From positions 150,203-194,431 of the forward strand of contig NW_003135840.1 of NCBI RefSeq assembly GCF_000003605.2: a DNA stretch of 44,229 nt. Direction: 5' to 3'. A program made the translations under genes and the position numbers. How positions within the stretch are numbered: the stretch's first letter is position 1; the number at the start of each line of letters is the position of its first letter. The stretch comes from Saccoglossus kowalevskii (Eukaryota > Hemichordata > Enteropneusta > Harrimaniidae). This document shows positions 9,472 to 20,846 of the stretch, in pieces. Under the pieces are notes generated by a model, which was given only the letters and a program-made list of their open reading frames with translations, ran no database searches and was not told the DNA's origin.

Positions 9472-12400
9472 CTGTAACAAAGCGAAATATGTGTTATGAA
9501 ATGGACAAGACATGTGAACGCGAAATCAAGTGAAGTCATATAAACCACGGTTACTAAAAAAGACGGTTAGGAAACGATTTTGTTAAAAGGTGTGAATCTG
9601 CCTAATCCCTCAAGGATGCGTGTCGCGCTGTGTACGCCCTCTATTGCTTGAGATTTCAAGGTCCACCATTTTGTTTCATTTTTGTGTCGATAACATGATG
9701 CCCCGCGAATTTGAAATTTTCAGTTCGTTTTCGATAGAATATCCACGTTTATTACGAAGAACTAAATTTACATTTCGGATGAGTACTCTTTGTGACTGTG
9801 ATAACATTCAGAATAGAGAATCGTCATTTATCGTTTTCACTGTTATCCTGAAAGTAAGCTTGAGTCCCGGAAGAAAAAGTGACGAAAATTCTAACCCGTA
9901 AGTCATTATTTCAAAATACATTATATTATAAAAAATACTACCAAATGAATTTTTAGTATACTACTGTGCGTACTTATGACGGTTTTATGTGATTTGGGGG
10001 CTTATTAGAGTACATTTTATCGTTTTGCTTTCGCGTCACTGCCATTTTGTTTAAAGTCTTACCATTTTTTTTGTAGACGCCGTAGAAATCGTTGAAAATG
10101 TATTCAACATTTTCCGCCAGTTTCATAAAATGCCTGTTTAATTGTTCTTGTCTGTCCTTTTTTAGTAACCGTGTATAAACAAAGATGGCGACTTTGTTGC
10201 GCAGATCAACGAGTATAAACTGAGACGTTACTAAGCTAGGTTAGGTATTTTATAAGATGTTTAGAAATTATTGAAGGAGTCATGAGCGGTAATTAGTGCA
10301 AGTCGCGCCCAGGTCGAACCTCATACTTGTGATTCCATTAGAAGAGCGCATTGGATTGTGGGAAAATCAATGTTTATGAACACAGATGTCGCACATGCGC
10401 AGCGCGACTACCGCCCTTTAAATACAGGGCAGTACACTTTGACATAACCGGGACCACAGCGTCATGCCGTATAGCGGGCTACAGTTGGACACCACAGAAC
10501 ATAATGTAATATAGTGGTCCACTACAACAGGTCACATAGTATAGTCACATATGTATAGTACGTTTCTCCACCGTACTAAATTGTGTGTTGAAGGCGGTCC
10601 TATTCCCAGACCGAAGACTGAATGAGTCAACCTCTTAGGAGTTAGGAGAGAAAAAAAGGTATGACATCTTCTTCTACAACATCGACGTGGTCGAATAGAA
10701 TCACTTAGACGAACTCGCTAGGTTGCGCTTGAATTGGATCCGTCGGCGAGGGCGCAAGAACTCATAACTCTCATATATCGTGGAACAAAGTAATATGGTT
10801 AATGCGCGGATCAGTGTAATTACACACATAACAAGGTAAATCATTCTTACCTTTATTTCCATTTGACCACGTGGGCTTAAATTAAACTTCCCCAATATAT
10901 TCAGTATTCTACACGTGCTCTGACTGACTTGAATTCGCCCCGCTGAAATATGAGAGGTTACCCGAATGCGTATCAGGGAAAAAATAACTAAAAGAAGTAA
11001 GTAGCGTGGTGCATAGTTTCATGATTCGATTCAGACAGTGCATTTATTTTTTATGTTTTTTGAATAATTATATTAATCGCCATCTTCGTATTACTAACTT
11101 GACGTATTGAACTCGTACGGTGCTTCTCTTTAGTGGAGCTAGAGCGAGTGACATGGCAGCCATTGTATTTGCAAATGGCTGCCAAAATCTCGTTGATAAC
11201 GAGAAAGCCACGAGACTTTGTTTTTCTCGCTCCTTCTAGTGTCTTATGTCCACCGCTTTACATAGGTCAGGCGAACAGTGAACACTGCGATAAAGACTTC
11301 CCGTTTTCGACATCGTGAAATTTTTTCGTTTTTATGCAGAAAAATACAGTATTTTTACCAAGTAAAATCATATTTATTCAAGTTATTGTTCATACATGAG
11401 TTGTTGAACACACTACATAGTTTGTAATTTCATTCATAATTCAAGACAAAAAAAGCCAAAAATATAGAGAATATAGCGAATTATATTTTTGTGTAATATT
11501 CTTGTGTAGTCGGTAATTATTAAAATTGTTTATAGGTTCATACCATGTCGTTATGAATTATTCTTAATATTTTTCTGAATTTTCTTGTCAAAATCATTTT
11601 TTTTTTCAGTTTTTTTTTCACCAAAAAACGAAAGAAATTCACAATGTCGACGTTAGTGGACGTGAACGCGGTAGAAACACTATTTGTAAGGAGCGGGCAT
11701 AACATTTTGCGTGGCCACGTGATTTAACGTGATCTCAACTGTCATATGCAAATAAGGTGTATTCATAGCATATGAGATGAGAGTTGGTGATTACTTACGC
11801 AAAGAGCTGGATTCCATTCGCGATGCTGTATTCACAGTGTCGCCAAATAAACAATATCTTGGTGTTGCTATGCCAACCACTCCAGCAACACATGAGCCTG
11901 GAAACCGAATGGATGATGCAGCAATATTAACCAAACATGTATACTTTTTTTGCTCTCAACGAAATCTCGACGGCGGTTAATATATCTTCGACGCAAATGA
12001 CCGCTCACATCTCGTCGAAAGCGAGACTTATTGTTCCAAATACCACACTTCATGGGCAGTGATAGATAAAACATATGTATCCTTTACGTTTGAGTTCAAT
12101 TTTCATATCACGTGAACAGGCAGATGGAGCAATGTGTCCTATTAAGTAGCCTAAACTGATTTATAACACATCACTCGTTAATACTGTACTGTAATTGGTC
12201 AAAACAGGATCACGTGTTATCGGCTAAATTACCATAGTAACGCCAGGCAAATTACTAGTTCCTTAGGAAGACTAGTACATCAACAAGTGCCCGAGGATGA
12301 CGTCACTCGTCACCTGATCGTGTGATTTCCAATATGTCGTCTGCTAGTTCGGTCGCTGATATCGATGGTCCGCCTCGAAAGACTGGACGATTTAGCGTCA

Positions 12401-15400
12401 GTTCAGAAGAAGAACTTGACACACTAGTAGAAAATAAAGATGCACCGAAGACGAAGAACGCAGTTAGGTTTTCTAGATGCGTCTTTACATCATTTTGTGA
12501 GGAAATCGGGGGACCGCTAGCAGACGTCGAGAAGAAGACATGCAGTGTGTTTACTAATAATGGTACACTATGAACGTGTAATGTGTTATGTTATATGTGC
12601 TTAAAGGCGTTCCAGGACATCGCAAAAATGAAATGAAAGTGTTAACAATGAAAGTGTGAACGAAAAATATAATAACGAAGTGGGCATAGATTTTGTTGTC
12701 AACTGTCCTCTGTATATTATGTAAATTATAATATTTCCAGGAATACTAGGTCCGTCGACGTCACTGGATAGAAACCTAATCTGTTCCGCCGAGGGAGCAT
12801 GGAAGATACAACAATTGGGCAGATAACGAAATCAAGCAAGCCAATGACAGTGACCATGACCAGTTACTCCCTGTTAATTTTCCTATCTATATTAGAGATC
12901 GAAGGTCTGGCCAACTTTTTATGCATTTCTGACTGCTAACAATTTTGATCAATCTTTTTAACCAGATTGAAAAAACAGGACTTCTAAACTGCACATGCGC
13001 ACGATGGGTGAGCTTTGATCTGATTTCACGTTACAAAACCAATCGAATGCATTACCGAGAACTTGGAAGGGAATTCCGTGTCATCGTTTATCTTGACCGA
13101 TCAACAACTGAATCGACGATGATTATAGCAGCCACTAGAGCGTTTGAAATGCAGTCTTCTTGCACGGCACTACCTTGACAACCTATCGTCTCGCTAGTAT
13201 CATGCCTTTCTTTTTTCCAGTGTGTTGACAAGTGTGCCCTCTTTGGCAAGTTGATATCCTGCCTTTTGTTTGATTTCCATTGCCATTAAAGGAAACATCA
13301 AGCCAAACAACATAATGACCCTCAAGGAAAAGCTCCACAAATGTAAGAGAATGCAATTTACAGTTTTTTTATATCACTTTTCATTCTCTAGATATTCAAC
13401 TTTTCATCAGTATTATGTAGTCAGCCTTCTTGATTCTCAAGCAAAGGATCATGAGTAAAGTATGACATCATAGAATCTGTTGTCAGAAATTGAGAAAATG
13501 ATTTCATCGAGTTTGCGAGTCCGTGTGATTCTTACGATGGTTACCCATAAAAACGGATCAATTTTTAGTGTAACATTCCTATATGAAAGTACCCCATGCA
13601 ATGTAACCGACCTCGGAAATCATCTAATTAACTTAAATCTGTGGATTGTCTCCTTCAACGACAATGCCACAATCAGTTGCCAATTAAGATCACATTTCTG
13701 GCTGATTAGGTGACATATATGCTCCCGTAACTGAATTCCACTTATTTGACGACTGAATGACGTCAAACGCCTTACCGGAATTAAGTCCGCATCTTAGTTC
13801 TAGCTTCAGATTGTCATATCCGGGTACCTTTATTTCTCCCATACTGCGTTGCATATGCAGTGCCATCATAGCGACCTCACCGGCGTGTCGATTTCCATTC
13901 CGGTTAGGCAAACCTACAAAGGATGAGTATTATTATTCGCATATACGTCAGACCACGTTCATTGCCTCGATTTTTTTTATAGAAAATGTTGGACAAAATT
14001 CCTCAAATTTCTCATTTAGAATAAACTACAATTACTTGTAATTGTAAATAAGTTTTCTAAAACTATTCGTAAAATAAATATAAAGCGATATAGATCAAAC
14101 TCATAGAGTTCGCAGAAGCTATATGCTAAACCCCGCACCTTCACTTTCACGTAAATTTAGCTCCTAACATGATTTTTTATAAAACAAATAATTTATCATT
14201 TTAAGACGTACACTTGAGTGGCTATTAAAACAATTCCAAACAAATGGATATATTTTGAAAATTTTATTGTTTTTAATCGTCCGTTCACCATACAGAGAAG
14301 CCATTTTACAGACATACATTGGAGCCTTAATTATGGGGGCATATAAGGGTGCAATCAAATCATCACGCGGAAATCCGCAACTCTGTGCGTTTAAGTTTGG
14401 GTTAGTTACCGTGCTCGAAGACAAGGGCAGTACAAGAATTATCGTTCACATCCGATCTGACACTATGTTATTCTAACAAACCCAGTACCGCGTGTTTGAC
14501 AGTTTACTCGCAATGTACTCTGGTGAGTACAGTCAGCTGGGGGGGGGGTCTAACCATGAACTTCTCTGTGCGGGTGATCACACAGCCAATGCATATATAC
14601 ATATACTGTATGTACAAGAATATGACAAATCACAACTATTGTATGAATAATTAAAAAAAATATTTTCAGCTGCTTTTACCTGATACACACATGTAGACTT
14701 CGCCGATTGTCTCCACTTTGTAAACATCATATAGCTTAATTCGAGCATCAAAACATGAATATAGACTATTCAACATACGTATAACATTCACTGGGTTCAT
14801 CATGGTTACATATTTCATGAAGTCTACTACATCAGAAAAGAACACGGTTACCTCCTCGAATGTTTCCGCCTTGTTGTGCTTATTGTTCTTGAGGTCTTCG
14901 GCCACTTTCGCCGGTAACATCTGAGTTAACAGCCCGTCTGCTTTTCTTTTCTCGGTGTTTAACATGGAGGTTTGTCCTGCAATTTTTTCAACTGATTCCC
15001 GTAGTTGCTTAGTGATATTAAGGATGATTCCTAGTGTAACGGGGGCTACAATAGCGCTTACTAACAAAGCAAGCACGTCCAAGAACAGGTTCATTTTCGT
15101 CGATGTGCTCATGCTGTCCAAGTCGGCGATGCTCAAATTCTCGATTCGATGTACTGAATCAGTTACCGCAAGAGATAGTGTATACAAGTTATCCACATAC
15201 TCCCTCCATTGCCCTACTGTTGTCTCGTTGTCGCCGTCTAGGTAGTCCATTCTCAGGTTTCTACGTGTGGTTTCTATGGAATACTGGGAATCCGAGCTCA
15301 GAACAGCAACATTCTCCGTGAACGTGTCCTTAACATCAGGCGAATACGCCATAGCGGCGTTAATGGTCATGCTCCCAACACTAACGGCTCGGCAATACAT

Positions 15401-16123
15401 CAGGAAATACTCGTATGTTGGGAATGTGAAATTAAAAAAATAAAGCTGCCCAACCATTCTCTCAACCTCTATATTTTCTTGAGTTTTTATCAACATTAAA
15501 TAAGACATCAAGTTCTGCCAGATATCGCCTTCATCGATGGTTTGTATGGCTAATAAGATTTGCGTAGTCAGGTAAGCGATGTCGTCTTGGTACTTAACCA
15601 CTGTCTCAAACAGGCCAGTGTAGTCGGTTATTATTGTATTTTCATAAAAGCGAACCACATCTTCCCCTGATTCAAATGTATTGTTATTTATTATCAATGA
15701 CCTGCTTGACCAAGGGAATTTAGCCAATGACTTATTGCAGCACGTATATGGTGGAGGGACACGCGAGTTCGATACAGTTCTGTTAACGATAAACGAGTTA
15801 ACCAAGCTGCAGCGCTCTGCCTCAATATACGTTATCACATCGTACAAATGTGTGCTTGAAATCAGGACGTCTTCATCGGTGGCAATTGACTTGCTCTTAT
15901 GCGCGTGATCATGTATTCCTACACTTATCACAGAGAACAAAATAACAACTGGCGTCACAAACAACACTATGAGCTTCAACATAGGCCCCTTTTTCAGCCT
16001 GGATGAAAGCTCTGACTTATTTACAAACCACGCTCGTTTTCTCAGCGTCGTCTGCGACGCCTTTAAGTCCACCGTCCGAACATCGTCCACTTTGTTGCGC
16101 TTTTTCGAAGGCATTGCTAGCAT
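9412..16123 (-). CDS. NIT-type membrane guanylate cyclase, gene A (five coding exons)
   Basis: Joining 16123-14680, 13913-13776, 11897-11799, 10942-10851 and 9471-9412 on the minus strand gives an uninterrupted 610-residue protein. All introns are GT-AG with phases 1, 1, 1 and 0. The layout is: short cytosolic N terminus, membrane segment about 49-70, extracellular NIT-like helical region about 75-340 with several N-glycosylation sequons, membrane segment about 346-368, a helical linker, then a class III cyclase domain from about 420. Guanine-selecting residues are present (Glu471 in YKVETIG, Cys543 in PRYCLFGD), as are catalytic Asn550 and Arg554 in [10 protein letters not shown] and the first metal Asp431 in FFSDVV. 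The second metal Asp is Glu475 (GEVYM instead of GDAYM) and the usual GFT after the first Asp reads DFM. The start is the first ATG in frame; ATG 16114 is an alternative. Confidence 0.88.
9546..10173. mobile_element. 628-bp TIR element with 7-bp target duplication, inside intron 4 of gene A
   Basis: The ends are 17-bp perfect inverted repeats (CACGGTTACTAAAAAAG and its complement), flanked by TATAAAC at 9539-9545 and 10174-10180. The inside has no recognisable transposase. The insertion point matches ATAAAC within the family 2 element at 7607-7905, and the sequence to its right continues as that family, so the element appears to have landed in an older copy. A 7-bp duplication with CA-starting ends would suit P-superfamily or other less common elements; I cannot decide. 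Confidence 0.8.
10174..10417. mobile_element. Family 2 MITE, right-hand part, split by a later insertion
   Basis: The sequence follows the copy at 7607-7905 from ATAAAC.GAGATGGCGACTTT to the right end CGCGACTACCGCCCT and TTAA (10418-10421). The left part is cut off by the 628-bp element; the bases left of 9539 resemble the missing part only weakly. Confidence 0.7.
10851..10942 (-). CDS. Cyclase gene A, exon 4 (92 bp)
   Basis: The acceptor is CATATTTCAG and the donor GTAAGA. It encodes [19 protein letters not shown] and then [11 protein letters not shown], matching the cyclase pattern IHVS...L and RG.IEVKG near the domain end. Confidence 0.9.
11155..11204. repeat. Two adjacent small hairpins in intron 3 of gene A
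   Basis: GGCAGCCATT (11155-11164) faces AATGGCTGCC (11174-11183), followed by TCTCGTTGATAACGAGA. The string AATCTCGTTGA also occurs in the hairpin near 8650, and close variants occur around 11950-12030, so this is probably a degraded member of a small inverted-repeat family. Confidence 0.4.
11799..11897 (-). CDS. Cyclase gene A, exon 3 (99 bp, catalytic Asn/Arg)
   Basis: The acceptor is GGTTTCCAG and the donor GTAAGT. It encodes [19 protein letters not shown] followed by [10 protein letters not shown]. The guanine-contact Cys, the ribose-orienting Asn and the transition-state Arg are all present. The open frame on the opposite strand across this exon is only its antisense shadow. Confidence 0.93.
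12334..12573 (+). pseudogene. Possible fragment of a Crypton / DUF3504-type recombinase N-terminal region
   Basis: This is a 79-codon ATG frame within intron 2 of gene A, on the opposite strand. It contains [20 protein letters not shown] and then [15 protein letters not shown], which resembles the helical N-terminal pattern (a Glu-rich start, then L...KD...TK.A.....VF..) found in animal Crypton-derived proteins with a DUF3504-like tyrosine recombinase. No catalytic part follows and the frame stops soon after, so if the match is right this is a fragment. It rests on pattern memory only. Confidence 0.35.
13776..13913 (-). CDS. Cyclase gene A, exon 2 (138 bp)
   Basis: The acceptor is CTTTGTAG and the donor GTAAGG. 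It encodes [20 protein letters not shown] and onward to CGLNSG, the cyclase segment that normally reads NG.RHA.EIA...L and IGIHSG. It has the same length and phase as exon 2 of gene B. Confidence 0.92.
14680..16123 (-). CDS. Cyclase gene A, exon 1
   Basis: This exon encodes residues 1-481 plus the first base of Gly482: N terminus, both membrane segments, the NIT-like region, the linker ([15 protein letters not shown]) and the start of the cyclase domain up to VSG. The frame upstream of the ATG at 16123 stays open only a few codons with a TTG. The donor is G followed by GTAAAA at 14679-14674. Confidence 0.9.
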
Positions 16124-16135
16124 TGGGAGAAACAA

Positions 16136-16505
16136 CGCAGGTTTCTCTCTTCGCTGGGTTCAATTCAATTCAAGGATTCCGTGATACCTACAGAAAAAAT
16201 AGACAAGGTACTAGTATGCTATTGTATCTCGAAATTAAACAAGCGAAATGACATGATATCTGTTCGTTGCAATCATTTTTCAGTGGATAGACGATTTATG
16301 TATGAAATGCTACCCTTACACGTAACGTGGAAATAGAGAACACTCATGTCATTATATTTTGATTATATCTAGTTTTGTTGAATGACCTTCGTTTTAGCGA
16401 ATTGAATGGAAGGTGAAACATCTACGATCTTATACCGATATACATTAGCGTTTAACACCAAACCACAGTGTTACGCCAAATCGTGTTGTACTAGTATATG
16501 GATGA
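16136..16505. other. 5' flank of cyclase gene A
   Basis: This should contain the 5' UTR and promoter of gene A. I see no convincing TATA box or other core element and no gene. Confidence 0.4.
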
Positions 16506-16530
16506 TTGCAACTGTACCTTAAGAGTAGAC

Positions 16531-16663
16531 GCCCTGTCTCACGTTCCAAACCCGTGATCGAGGCTGTCGCGCCGACGATGTGCTTCTGGTCCACGCGTTT
16601 AGCATGTGATCGAAACGACGAGCTCTTGTCTCGAACTTCATGCCCGTACTCGATGCTGTCGCC
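16531..16663. repeat. Imperfect direct repeat, about 91-bp period
   Basis: About 40 bp around CCGTGATCGAGGCTGTCG (16552-16569) recur around CCGTACTCGATGCTGTCG (16644-16661). The stretch is richer in GC than its surroundings. I do not know its origin. Confidence 0.45.
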
Positions 16664-16716
16664 GCCAATGGGTTGTGGTCATTCGACGTAGGAGAAGCTC
16701 AATGACGAGCGATTAC

Positions 16717-16879
16717 ATGTGATTGGATAGCCGTCGTGTATAATAATTTGCGTAGTCTCGGGGAAATTAGGATACCGTGATTTTACAAGGTCGGTGTCAT
16801 TTGACGATCCATACACGCCGGTATATGCGACAACAAGACAGGCTACCAGAGATGTACCCAAGTGACATGCAATAGACAA
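16717..16879 (-). pseudogene. Possible lipase (AB-hydrolase lipase family) first-exon remnant
   Basis: The minus-strand frame reads as a hydrophobic leader (LGTSLVACLVVAYTGVYG) followed by a short polar stretch and PETTQIIIHDGYP. The order and spacing (leader, then ..I..HGYP about 50 residues in) resemble acid and gastric lipase N termini. Against it, no ATG starts this frame back to the upstream stop, the frame ends soon after GYP (a weak donor GTAATC lies at 16716), and the next lipase exon is not visible. It may be a decayed copy or a chance likeness. Confidence 0.3.
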
Positions 16880-17221
16880 GTATATGATTTTCCGGTAAGT
16901 TTATGTTTAATGTTCGAAGTGACACTGCGCTTATAGAACTAGGCTAAGCTTAGATTCAGGTTTCATTTGGATGTATTTGCTGTGTTTAGTTTCCATGGCA
17001 GCCAGGTGATCAAAACGGAAACAGTTCGATCATATAATTTCAACGTAAAATTTAGACGCAGCAAAGAAGCACTTATAGGATTCCAAACCATAGATACGGT
17101 TTCCAGTCATAAATCAAGGTCAGAATACCGGCCGCCCAGTAAGTTCACATCGTGCAAATCTATTTCCGTAAATTGAACAAGAACTACAAAAGTTATAAGA
17201 ATTTAATGAGTGCCAGGCAGG

Positions 17222-17346
<125 letters not shown>

Positions 17347-17872
17347 ACAATGGCAATGGTGTAAAATGTATTTAGGTGAAAATGTATAAGAAGCGAAGCT
17401 CTCTCTCAATTTAAACATCTACTTTTTTGCCTCGCATTCTAGGAGATTTGCTGAACAACTGTTTATATGTGTTTTCCTTGACATATTGGAAGCATTTCAA
17501 CTCCAATGTAAGATATATGTTCGGTTTCATAACTATATCTCTACTGAACGTCCTTATTTCCTTGAGTATATCTTTAAAAACGTACACTAGCTGTCCGGGG
17601 ATTATATGGTCTGGCAAATCGTTTATATAAAACAGAAATATAAGCTACCCCATAATAGAACACAAGATAAGGTGCGCCAGTTATAGAGCGGTGCATTCAG
17701 TAGTCGCTGGGTGTTTGTTACTGGGATAAGAAGCTTCCCATTTGTGTAAGGTTACCATGCAAACATTACGTTTGCAATTTATTCGAGTGAAGAGTGTGGG
17801 GAACGAAATCAAACGCGTAGAGAAGGCGAGTTCATTTCAACCTAGGAAAAACCTGAGCAAAATGAGTTGTAC

Positions 17873-18086
17873 CTTCAAACAATATCCTGATGGTCTTGAC
17901 AGTTTGAAATGGTCTTCACAGACGACATTATTTGCCCTGAAATCCGTACCAATATTTGCCTCCCATATAACATAAAGCGATCTTCTTTTTTTAGGACATG
18001 GGAAAGTAAAAAAAAAAAGAAGATTTTTCTTTGCCGTGTCGGTCCTTGTCGTTTGCGCACCCATAATATTTGCAGGTCGGCATCAT
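17873..18086 (-). pseudogene. THAP zinc-finger exon with a frameshift in a homopolymer
   Basis: From the ATG at 18086 the minus strand reads MMPTCKYYGCANDKDRHGKE, then SSFFF. The next part of the domain continues in another frame: TFPCPKKRRSLYVIWEANIG, then NNVVCEDHFK and SGYCLK. Together these give the C2CH zinc-binding signature of THAP domains (C-x4-C, FP, a conserved Trp, C-x2-H-F), a DNA-binding module of P-element and Kolobok transposases and of host THAP proteins. The break falls in a run of 11 A at 18008-18018 (plus strand), one base away from keeping frame, so it may be a sequencing error or a real mutation. A donor GTACAA follows at 17872. No later exons are evident. Confidence 0.7.
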
Positions 18087-20664
18087 TCTAGAACACAGCT
18101 TTCCGCGGGATCCGCAAATACAACCAATGGTTTCAACACAGTTTGCTAGCAACGAGCATAAATTTTGACTCCCCAAAAAGTTTTTGAACGAATGCCCCCT
18201 ATGTTGCTATTAATTAATCAGACGATATTACGTCACAGTTACAATTTAATAGACAGTCATAACTGCATGAAGGCGTTTTTATTTAGAACAATGGCGGTGT
18301 ATGTAACCTTTGGGAGACATGTATTAAAACCCCCAGAATGTGACACACATTCAATTTCAAACAACAACAAATGCATTTGAATTAACAAAATATAGACACG
18401 TGATGAGCCAACTATAAAATTCGCAACTTTGACTTCCCCTTTAATATTGGAACAAATAGAATCATTCATTTGGTATTTTATCAGCACATAACAAATGTGC
18501 AAAGGTATGGTGGTCAGTTGGTATGTGCAGGCTACATAGTCTGTTCCGCGCACTTTGTTTATATTTGAATGACTTAGAACGTTGATGACCTCTTTACCAC
18601 TTATATGTACATTTCCAGAATTTTGGTAAGTTGCATACTATCTAGGTCAACAAACTATAGCCAATCAAATTAGAGCATTACAGGTAAACATATTCCGTTG
18701 CCGTCTTTATCATTTTATTGGGCTACATATTGGACGAGCTGTCGTCACGAGGTGTAAAGCATTTTGATGATGTCTTGCCAAGTTGTCAAGCCAGACAACA
18801 TAGCAAAACTGACCATGTCAAAATTATCGCACGTTTTCCAAATTATTGCCAACATGAAGTGCACAAATATATTACCCACCAGATGCAAAGAAACGGAATG
18901 AAAATCTGCATGCTAAAGTATGCAGCCTGTTAATTTGACATTTTGTGTTCATGTTTGTCGAGATAGGACATGACAAATAAAATAATAGCCACAATTTTCT
19001 GAGAATATAAATATTATTTTTGTTTTCCTTGCGCCTCGGTGAATAATTATCACCATCTCTGGAAGGTAAATTTGTATGTTCCTTCACTCAAATTGACAAA
19101 CCAGATCTCAAAGGGCATCAATGTTATTAGATTGGTGTACTAGAGCCCCATATTGATTAGACGCCTAGAGCAGGATTTGCCCACTCTTTCCGAAACACCT
19201 GGCTGGCAGCACCCTACTGGCTATACACCTAGGGTCCGTTCATTAATCTTTCATGTTTTTTTAAGCTTTGAATACGTTATTTGGTTGTAGTTGATTTACG
19301 CTCATGAACCTGTATTTATCTATGTTTGATTGCGCGTAATGACATGGTTGCGCCATTTTCATCACCGATGATTTTCATGTTTTTTTTTGAACTGAGCACT
19401 CCCGCCATATCCTGGTACGCTAATTCTTCAAATATTTCTTTCATCTCGTCAGAATTTCATTCGTCTCACCCGGAAATAAGGTATTGTTAAAATAAAACAT
19501 TAGTCTCTCTAATAACCCAGTACTGCCTACATCTTTTTATCAAAACTATGATGCTCCTAACTACTCTTTTCTTTCGAATGTTCGAATTACACTCATGGAT
19601 CGGCAACTTGTTTATTAGACGGATTCATCTAGGTTGTTAAGCAGTATACATTTTTGGATTGTTCGTACACTCTCACAATAATCACTCTAACCATATATTT
19701 GCAGACCAACATTTCATTCATTCACATGACGAAAAAACAAACAAACATGAGTTGCCATGACCTTGTTCACGTGGTTTAGGTGAATAGCGGAAGAAGTGGA
19801 TTAACAAGCATACTAACTTAATGCATACCGCTGCAGTGTTATGGCACACTGTGGATATCATTAGCGACACGGATTCTATTCAATTCGTCCCATGATACGA
19901 TTACGGCACTCATCTTCCTTTAATTTCCCGCAGAGCCAGTTTTATTGTAATAGCTTCATTTTTTTCCATAGCTCCCTCGTTTGAGATATAAGTTGATTGA
20001 TGGATTTTTTAAAGTCGAGAGCAATTCACACAAATTGACAAATTTGAACAAACGCTGAAAACGTCTCTTTGTCAGATTCTTAATTCCGCCGTAATTTAGT
20101 GAATAATCTGAGCAAATTAAAAAATCTTCTTTCCAACTCAAAATCTTTCTTTTCAAATCCCGTTAATTGTGATTGCGTCTACAAACAGCGTACAAGAAAT
20201 TAAAATGGCATACTCATGTAATAGAATGAAATACTAGGAAGAATAATATTACGCTTTATCACTAAATTTACGTAAAAACCCGAACCGTCACGTTATATCA
20301 CTTAATATGACACTTAGTGGTAAACTGAAGAAATGTCAGAACCACTGACAATACAAAACGATCCCGGAGCCATTCGTAAAAAAATACTATGTAACATGTA
20401 TAATCACTTTGATTTGGCTATAATAAATGTTATTCATCTAATAGGTAAATATTGTGCAAAGAGAATACAATGTTGTTAATTGAATTGGCTCTCGAATTTT
20501 TAATATTCAAAAAAGTAATGTTACTTTGGCATATGATGATAAGTCTGTACTTTGAATTCAGGCGGGAATTTTAGAACATAAATGATGTAATCGTAGGGAG
20601 ATAATAATAACGCGATGCATTGAATTTATGAGGTGATTTAAACCGTAAAATATATAATCATATG

Positions 20665-20846
20665 NNNNNNNNNNNNNNNNNNNNNNNNNNNNNNNNNNNN
20701 NNNNNNNNNNNNNNNNNNNNNNNNNNNNNNNNNNNNNNNNNNNNNNNNNNNNNNNNNNNNNNNNNNNNNNNNNNNNNNNNNNNNNNNNNNNNNNNNNNNN
20801 NNNNNNNNNNNNNNNNNNNNNNNNNNNNNNNNNNNNNNNNNNNNNN
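20665..20846. other. Assembly gap (182 N) flanked by related repeats
   Basis: Unresolved bases. The left flank (GATGCATTGAATTTATGAGG, near 20613) and a segment right of the gap (GATGCATTGAGTTAATATAG, near 20945) are diverged copies of each other, so the gap probably covers tandem repeat sequence. Open frames through the gap are meaningless. Confidence 0.9.

Noticed and set aside
11777-11980. Plus-strand 67-codon frame beginning [19 protein letters not shown], which looks strongly coding
   Set aside because: It is the antisense shadow of exon 3 of cyclase gene A, whose minus-strand translation gives an unmistakable cyclase motif with good splice sites.
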